Shown here in pieces: positions 58,601 through 64,000 of a DNA stretch of 64,000 nt; the first letter of the stretch is position 1; the number at the start of each line of letters is the position of its first letter. The DNA is taken from the NCBI GenBank assembly GCA_022457155.1, contig JAJGOT010000169.1, positions 542,501-606,500 of the forward strand, in the 5' to 3' direction. The translations under genes and the position numbers were made by a program. Source of the stretch: Cladopsammia gracilis (lineage: Eukaryota; Cnidaria; Anthozoa; Scleractinia; Dendrophylliidae). The notes below the pieces were generated by a model, which had not been told where the DNA came from, ran no database searches, and worked only from the letters and a program-made list of their open reading frames with translations.

Positions 58601-59233
58601 ATTAGCTGCAAGTTGGTTTAGTGAGTTGTGGATGTTATATCTTTGCTGAAATGTATCCACAGGCTGGAGTCGGAATCTCTTGACTTGACTGCATCTGTGA
58701 GCTGTGGTTTTGAAATAATCTGAACTGGCTCTACTGGAAGAGCTGACTTAGCTGCTTCAGATGGCTGGGGTTTTGGGTTCAGCTGTACTGAACCTGAAGG
58801 CTGGTTGATCTTGTTTTCTTCGGCCATTTCCTCGACCTCAACTACTTCATCACTTTTACAACTCGCGTGCTGCCTTCGCACAAGTAGATTCTGCACCCTA
58901 TGAGTATTTGCCACTGAAATAATTTTGCTATTGTCATCAATTTTGGAGTCAACTGCCTTTCTCTTCTTACTAGTACTTTTCTTTTTCTGTGAAACCTCTG
59001 GTTCCTTGTCGACCTGGTTTTGCTTATTAAGCTCTTCACAATCTTCGCCCTTCTCTGTCCCAGACTCTTTTCTGGCATTTTTTTCTTTTAGGCTCTTCAC
59101 ACTTGAGAACTATCCAACTCTGCTAGCTTTTTCTTGGAAGGTTTTGGCTCTCGTGAAGTGGGTGCGGAGCATCAATGGCTGGCTCCTTTTCGGCATCGCT
59201 AATTTGGACGCTAACCAGGTCATTCACCATCAT
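55670..59233 (-). pseudogene. Multi-exon gene of unknown family, broken
   Basis: Large first exon 59233-58095 starts MMVNDLVSVQISDAEKEPA. Shifts near 59155 and 59105 precede a Lys/Glu-rich segment (QKKKSTSKKRKAVDSK). A shift near 58660 precedes a Ser/Pro-rich segment, and the exon ends in a helix LNNLEAELEKLRKKQR with CPNC before it. Later exons: 56950-56867 (EKALVPVFENEVAEKED), 56555-56437 (WKLMHPNECKYGTGFEVLSE), 56312-56166 (RHKLRRHRWKVSSGGTSQTA, then HWLSMQQSV, TGA, ITTRPESIKKESF) and 55791-55670 (IVLKKTFLAATRSSVRKDLG, stop at 55670). The middle exons join in phase; the first-to-second and last junctions do not. The shifts and one TGA suggest a recent pseudogene. A nuclear protein is inferred from the basic tract. 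Family not recognised. Confidence 0.45.
57523..58030. repeat. 0.5-kb palindrome with THAP-like reading frame
   Basis: Arms of about 210 bp (57523-57732 and 57812-58030) are inverted copies with a few percent mismatches by eye, separated by about 80 bp. The right arm on the plus strand encodes RCVVYGCSDTGIPVLTSQ and CAVCNTPEVKFHVFKRPK. The C-x4-C opening and the FHVFK phrase recall the N-terminus of a THAP zinc finger, used by P-element-type transposases. The left arm carries the mirror image. It lies in the large intron of the minus-strand gene, close to the first exon's donor. Confidence 0.7.
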
Positions 59234-60361
59234 AGCATCTTTTTTTTACCTACAATAAAAAACTAATAAGCTACTTACCACCCACATTTCAACTCATTGA
59301 ACTTTACCTCTTATTTTATTGATTTATTTACGGTGCAAAACTGAAAAAAATGGCATGACACTTGTACGAGAATTAGAAAAAAATTTCTTTATCAAAGTAT
59401 TAGCCATGAACCCAACTTGTGGTCGCTCCAGGTTTTATTTTAGTCTGCTTGCCGTTTTATTGTTCAATGTTGTGTTGGAATCTCAAAGCAATTGAACTAA
59501 AACTCAGTGGAAATGCTCTAAATCGACCCAAAAACCAGACAGGAGACAAGGAAACACCTAAGCGAAGTAAGGTATAGTACCGTAGGCAATTTTTATTGAA
59601 ATCTTGTCCGTATTTTTAGCTCCTAGAATGGACCGTTTTTTCTCCTACAAATCCTTATAATTTCGCTCGTAAAGGTTACTGTAACACATAGCTTGGGCTA
59701 CCTGTGGTCTGGGGACGAAGAGATAATCGAGCCCGCAGATTGCTTTTGATCCCGGACGTCCTTTCAAAAGCGTGGAAAAATTAGCCTGCTTCACAATCAT
59801 TGGTTTCACTCCGTGGTTTGAAAAAACGTGATCGTGATCAAAATTCTGTTGACTGCAAATCGACAACATGGTCGGTTATGTCACGTAACGTAAACTTCCG
59901 ATGAATGAATTTGACGTCCCGGATTAATGGTATGTCTGTGAATCGAATTGGTATAGACAAATTTCTCAGTGTCAAAACATAAGCTTACCGAAATATTGCA
60001 TTGGTTGTTAGCATTTCTTATTCATGGGTTGGTTCTTAGGAGCCTTTCATTATTTTGGTATAAATGCATCATATCCTCAAATTCTAAGCACAGTAGGTAC
60101 ATACATTGCAAGCTGAATTGATTTGTGGCCAGATATCTGAACTCCCTTCCAAACTGACTTGAAATGAAACAATTTTAAGCATTTTGCAAAAAATAGGCGG
60201 CTTCAGAATTACTAGAAACCTCTGTTCCTAATTTCCTTGCTTCTAATTAAAAAGAGCCTGAAAGCATTTGCTATAAATTTCTTCCTCATGTGTTCATTTT
60301 GCTTGCCGCCCATTTTTTGTCCCTTCTTAATTCACAGGCTTTGCAATGTAATTGTGAAAAT
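59234..60361. promoter_or_regulatory. Upstream region; possible first exon
   Basis: 5' flank of the broken gene. On the minus strand, 59869-59705 reads MLSICSQQNFDHDHVFSNH, then QANFSTLLKGRPGSKAICG and ends at a CAG|GTAGCC donor-like site. It could be a first exon of an unknown gene. Nothing else recognised. Confidence 0.25.
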
Positions 60362-60757
60362 ACCAAAAACGTTGGCACTAAGGTGTTCGGTGAACAAAAT
60401 TGGCTTTAATGGTTCTTTAAGTGAAAAATATTTAAAACTGCCTCGTGCAAATAGATGCATGCAGCCACCGCTGTTGAGCTCACGTGTGTTAAAAATAATT
60501 TGCGAGCAAGGGGATTACATATGAAGCACGGATTTTAAGACGGATCGAATGGCACCAAAAACGTTGGCACTTAAGCTGTTGGGTGAACAAAATTGCCTTT
60601 TATGGATCTTTAAGTGAGAAATATTTAAAATTGCCTCGTGCAAATAGATGCATGCAGTCATCGCTGTTGAGCTCACGTGTGTTACTGTTATTAATAATAA
60701 TTTACGAGCAAGGGGTTTACATATAAAGCACGGATTTTAAGACAGATCGAATCGCAC
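60362..60757. repeat. 192-bp tandem duplication
   Basis: Units begin at 60362 and 60554 with ACCAAAAACGTTGGCACT and share TGCCTCGTGCAAATAGATGC, then GTTGAGCTCACGTGTGTTA and AAGCACGGATTTTAAGAC. The second unit has a small TATTAATAA insertion. Non-coding. Confidence 0.85.
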
Positions 60758-60844
60758 GCACCCAAGAAAAGCAACAATTAATAAACCAACATTTGTCTAT
60801 CAAACAAACTGCATATATGTGACCTTCCATGGGAAAACGTACAC

Positions 60845-61170
60845 TAACGCTTTTCCGTTAAACGGGTAAAAATAAACGGATTGTAAACGGATAGTAAACG
60901 GCTAATTCAAGCGTTTAAACGGTCTACATGACCGTTTAAACGGATAGCTTAAAGTATTAAACGGTTGAGCAAAGTCCAAAAACGGATAGCTCAAAACGTT
61001 AAACGGTGTAACAAAATTTTAAACGGTTAGCTTAAACCGTTAAACGGTTGAACAAAATCATTAAACGGTTGGCCTAAAACGTTTAACGGTTTAACAAAAA
61101 TCATTAAACGGATAGCTGAAACATTAAACAGACAAACAAAATCTTTAAGCAGGTAGCTGTTAAAAACGTT
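60845..61170. repeat. TTAAACGG minisatellite
   Basis: At least a dozen copies of TTAAACGG or close variants, alternating with GATAGCTTAAA-like and TTGAACAAAATC-like linkers, form an imperfect 35-45-bp higher-order repeat. Variation increases toward both ends. Confidence 0.85.
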
Positions 61171-61177
61171 TAGCGGT

Positions 61178-61345
61178 TTTAATCGCAACGATCGCAACGA
61201 TCGACAATCGCTGCGATTCTTGCGACCCTTGCGGTCATATTGAAACCAAAACGTTGCGATCCTTGCGATCGTTGCGATTACGATCGCAGAGATAGAAAAT
61301 TTTCTATTTTTCTATCTCTGCGATTGTTGCGATTATATGGAAACA
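61178..61345. repeat. GCGATCGTTGCGAT inverted repeat
   Basis: Multiple copies of TTGCGATC or GATCGCAA in both orientations, centred on a perfect hairpin with arms GCAGAGATAGAAAA and TTTTCTATCTCTGC at about 61285-61323. This is a fold-back element made of short repeats. Confidence 0.75.
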
Positions 61346-61374
61346 CAATCTAAAAGAAAAAAGTCTTGTACTGT

Positions 61375-62847
61375 CTAGCGGCAGTTTGTTGTGGGTTCCC
61401 TCAGCTCCTCTCTGCTAAAGAAAAATGGGAGAAGCTTAAGGGAGCATTTGTGCCACTGATTTTCTTTCTGCATCACTTCCTGAACACCACTTATTTTATG
61501 GGGGGTTACAAAAGGACGAATTACGTCGTCGCCAACTGCTACGTCGGCTATCTCCCGGATGCTGGATTGAATCGGCTCTTCGGGCGCTGTGAAAGCTGCG
61601 TTCACTGGCGTTGAGTTCACTGCCAATGGAGTTGGAGTTAGAGGAAGTGGAGCAATTTCTTCTATTAATTCAGCGTCGAGATGTGCGAGAGCGTCTGAGT
61701 CAATGGTTGAAAGATCTTCGTAATCTGGCCGAATAGGAACCCACTGAAAACAATGTCAATGTTTTGCAAACACAAGATGATTTTGAGATTGTTTCTGTTT
61801 AGCACATCTAATAAACAAAAATCCACTGTGATGTCCACTGCGGTTTGCTCCCGATTTGTCAACTCAACAACAGTAACAGCGAAGACAAAATAGCACTACT
61901 TTCTGAGAAACAACTGCGAACTATCCGTACGGATCCCGCTCGTTTTCGTTGCGTTGTATTTGTTAAATCTGGTTACTAAAACGCCTGGGACAAATGTTGA
62001 AACTCACATAAGACAATAATTTGAGTCAAAGGTCGAGCTTAATATCAAAAGCTTAGCTCGTCTCATGTGAAGTTCCGTATGACCCGGGATTAAAAGACCT
62101 TCAACTTACCATTTTTTCTAACAAATCCAGGCGGTGCTCAATCCTATCCAACCGAGCTGCCATGTTGTCTTCCATTGCAGACAAACTGTCCTCTAATCTC
62201 TCCATCATCTGTGAACATTATTACAGACATAAAACGCGTTAATACAACGAACCGGTGACTCTAAGAACCAGCGAGGTTTGCAAGCAAACATTACCAGGTA
62301 ATTAAGACAACCGTGACTACATTGATGCCTTAAAAAATGTATTGTAATTGTGATAGTTCAGTCAACGTTTCTTCGATAGACTCGATAATTTAATGCTCGT
62401 CATGCAGTATTTTCCCGGCGTCGTCAATCGAACGTTCGGTAATCGAACTCAATTGAACAATCAAGAGTTCAGAAAATAGAACTTTTGATTGCCAATTTTT
62501 TGTGTGAGATTGATTGCGTTCGATTAACTGCGCCGGGTATTTTGAAATACGGTAACATTGATCATTATGCTTACCTTGCAGAAGCTTTCTTGTGCTTTAT
62601 TTTGTGCTTCCACAGTAGAAGTGTTGACACGCTGGAAATCATGGACTTGGCTTTTGAGGGCAGCACATTCAGCATCCTTTGCGTTTAACTGCTGTTTCAT
62701 GGCTTCTAAATCTTTGGTCGAAGTCTCAGCAAGTTTAGTCTTTTTTGCTGCTTGATTGGACGCCCACTCGACTTCCCTCTTACGCTGGTCAGCTAGAAAT
62801 TCTGCATACGGATGACTTGCTTCACTTTCACTTTGTGTAGTCCTCTC
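61375..62847 (-). CDS. Coiled-coil/BEN-like protein, last three exons
   Basis: Exons 62847-62575, 62208-62110 and 61743-61375 are all in phase 0 with standard splice sites (TTAG acceptor, GTAAGC and GTAAGT donors, TTTTCAG acceptor) and give 246 residues to a stop. Exon 1 here is a long charged helix (LAETSTKDLEAMKQQLNAKD, then SQVHDFQRVNTSTVE). Exon 2 is a shorter coiled coil (ERLEDSLSAMEDNMAARLDR). Exon 3 has an acidic Pro/Thr linker and ends LKLLPFFFSREELREPTTNC. The phrase L..L..FFSREEL matches the start of a BEN domain, a DNA- or protein-binding fold of chromatin proteins, but it stops before the domain ends. The 5' exons lie beyond 62847 and were not identified. No lesions are seen. Confidence 0.6.
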
Positions 62848-62881
62848 CTAAGAATCAACAAATTTTATCAGATATGTTAAA

Positions 62882-62976
62882 TGGCCGTTTTTATACTAGA
62901 GACGCATTATCCGTCCAGACGAATAATGCGTCTGTCATGTTATGCGTCTAGTATAAAGATGGGACGAACAACTTGA

Positions 62977-63007
<31 letters not shown>

Positions 63008-63034
63008 AACATTTGTAGTTCGTCTGGATATGCA

Positions 63035-63074
<40 letters not shown>

Positions 63075-63116
63075 AGACGAATTATCTTTTCGAAATGCGT
63101 CGTCACTACAAATGTT

Positions 63117-63147
<31 letters not shown>

Positions 63148-63164
63148 TAGTATAAAAACGGCCA
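62882..63164. repeat. Compound fold-back MITE
   Basis: Ends TGGCCGTTTTTATACTAGA and TCTAGTATAAAAACGGCCA are inverted repeats. Inside, the unit GACGCATTATCCGTCTGGAC occurs at least four times in both orientations, and GGGCAAACATTTGTAGT occurs on both sides. It sits 35 bp upstream of the first visible exon of the BEN-like gene, probably in its intron. Confidence 0.8.
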
Positions 63165-64000
63165 CATACGCGCTGCACATGACTTCATAAAAATTAAAAA
63201 CTCTAAACTTGACAACCTACAAAGCTGTTTCTAACATGGTGTGTGGATACCAGTGTTATAATCTTTCACGAAAAGTTTGAGGCTTTAACAATGTTTTGCT
63301 TCCGATTTGTAAAGGTTTTTATTATATCTCTTAGTTAGTACGCGCGCTGTGATTGGTCAATTTAGCGGGCCGTATTTTACAGTACGGCCCGCTAAATTTG
63401 AGAGTCTCGGCATCAGGCCTAACACACGCTTACAAAAGTTGTTTTCTACATTAAAAATTATCCAGAGGAAACGTTTGAAGCTATAAGTGGGTTAACATGC
63501 CAGGTTACAAAAACTCTCCGATGAAATTAAAATATAACTTTAGCAAAAAACTGATTAGCTGCGAATCAAAAAGCATTGACAATTTTCTCGAGTAAAGCTT
63601 TTTTGTTTTGGTATTTAGGTTTTAGGCTGTAAGTTATAAAAACTCGAGTAACACGGCAAATTCGTTTAACTCTTACAATTTAATTAAGCATTAACAAAAC
63701 AGTCTTTCTTCGTAAGAAAATGTCTCTATGAAAAACAAAGCTGCAAAACAACTTGAAACGACTTCCATCGGCAAAACTTAAATTAAGCTTAACTTAGTTT
63801 GATCACGTTTTTGTCTGGTTATAAACTTAAGTTCAGAGTTATCGTTTGTGGCAGTGGCTCTAATAAGAACAAACTTGAAGTGTACCTTGATTCCTCAGCG
63901 AAATTTTTGTTCTTGTAGTGGAGTCCATGAAAACAATTTTGCGTATTTTGCTGCAGCTCACGCTGAAAATTTGTCAGGTGGGATTGAAATTCAAACTCAT
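63165..64000. other. Spacer with a strong hairpin
   Basis: A perfect hairpin at 63359-63398 (AATTTAGCGGGCCGTA with its complement, 8-base loop) is the only strong structure. An open stretch on the minus strand at about 63963-63883 ends at a GTACAC donor-like site but does not join in frame to the BEN-like gene. No gene is called. Confidence 0.4.

Noticed and set aside
63883..63963. An upstream exon of the BEN-like gene
   Set aside because: It has acceptor- and donor-like sites, but none of its open frames joins in phase to the exon at 62847.

Overview
The window is AT-rich animal DNA. Genes are spliced at GT-AG introns, intergenic stretches are long, and mobile elements are very dense. The repeated gene families seen here are ones I associate with anthozoan cnidarians: FEN1-like/CXC proteins, PB1-like/SAMD3-like proteins, P2RX7-C-terminal-domain proteins, Crypton-type DUF3504 proteins, L2/CR1, Tx1 and RTE-like LINEs, and fold-back MITEs. 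A stony coral or sea anemone is the best guess. This is inference from family content; no marker gene settles the species. I see no bacterial operon, CRISPR array or rRNA gene.

Layout. 0-2 kb: a small MITE and a tRNA-derived SINE. 2-5.5 kb: a decayed APE-type LINE (minus). 5.8-6.2 kb: an exon with a P2RX7 C-terminal-like domain (minus). 6.8-8.5 kb: an internally deleted PIF/Harbinger transposon with relics of both its genes. 8.7-9.1 kb: a MITE that recurs at 36 kb. 12.4-17.8 kb: a large broken minus-strand gene with zinc-binding N-terminal motifs, an XPG/FEN1-like nuclease core and a CXC tail, cut by a 156-bp MITE and by about 1 kb of other repeats. 19.1-20.4 kb: a DUF3504/Crypton-like exon between fold-back elements. 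23.7-27.1 kb: MITEs, including a 101-bp cloverleaf-like fold-back. 29.2-30.8 kb: a truncated Ty1/copia element. 30.8-33.5 kb: a Tx1/L1-type LINE with another LINE 3' end nested in it. 34.6-35.2 kb: a LINE tail and a DUF3987-like exon.

The best intact gene is a six-exon minus-strand PB1-like/SAMD3-like gene at 37.9-41.7 kb whose exon phases all agree. Its fourth intron carries a plus-strand CUT-domain pseudogene. 43.1-46.5 kb: a CACTA/EnSpm-like transposase-derived pseudogene (plus). 47.4-49.5 kb: a tandem duplication, an unrecognised gene fragment, and an L2/CR1 LINE with a 5' inversion that looks like twin priming. 50.3-51.0 kb: a 715-bp DNA transposon with CTAG target duplications. 53.2-54.6 kb: a LINE fragment and a retroelement gag-like pseudogene. 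55.7-59.2 kb: a broken multi-exon gene with a 0.5-kb palindrome carrying a THAP-like N-terminus in its large intron. 60.4-61.3 kb: tandem and inverted repeats. 61.4-62.8 kb: the last three exons, intact and in phase, of a coiled-coil/BEN-like gene that continues beyond the right side of what I can model.

Most coding sequence is therefore dead or dying transposon or transposon-like gene, layered by successive insertions. The two plausible living genes are the PB1/SAMD3-like gene and the coiled-coil/BEN-like gene. I name families from motif recognition only; no search was run.
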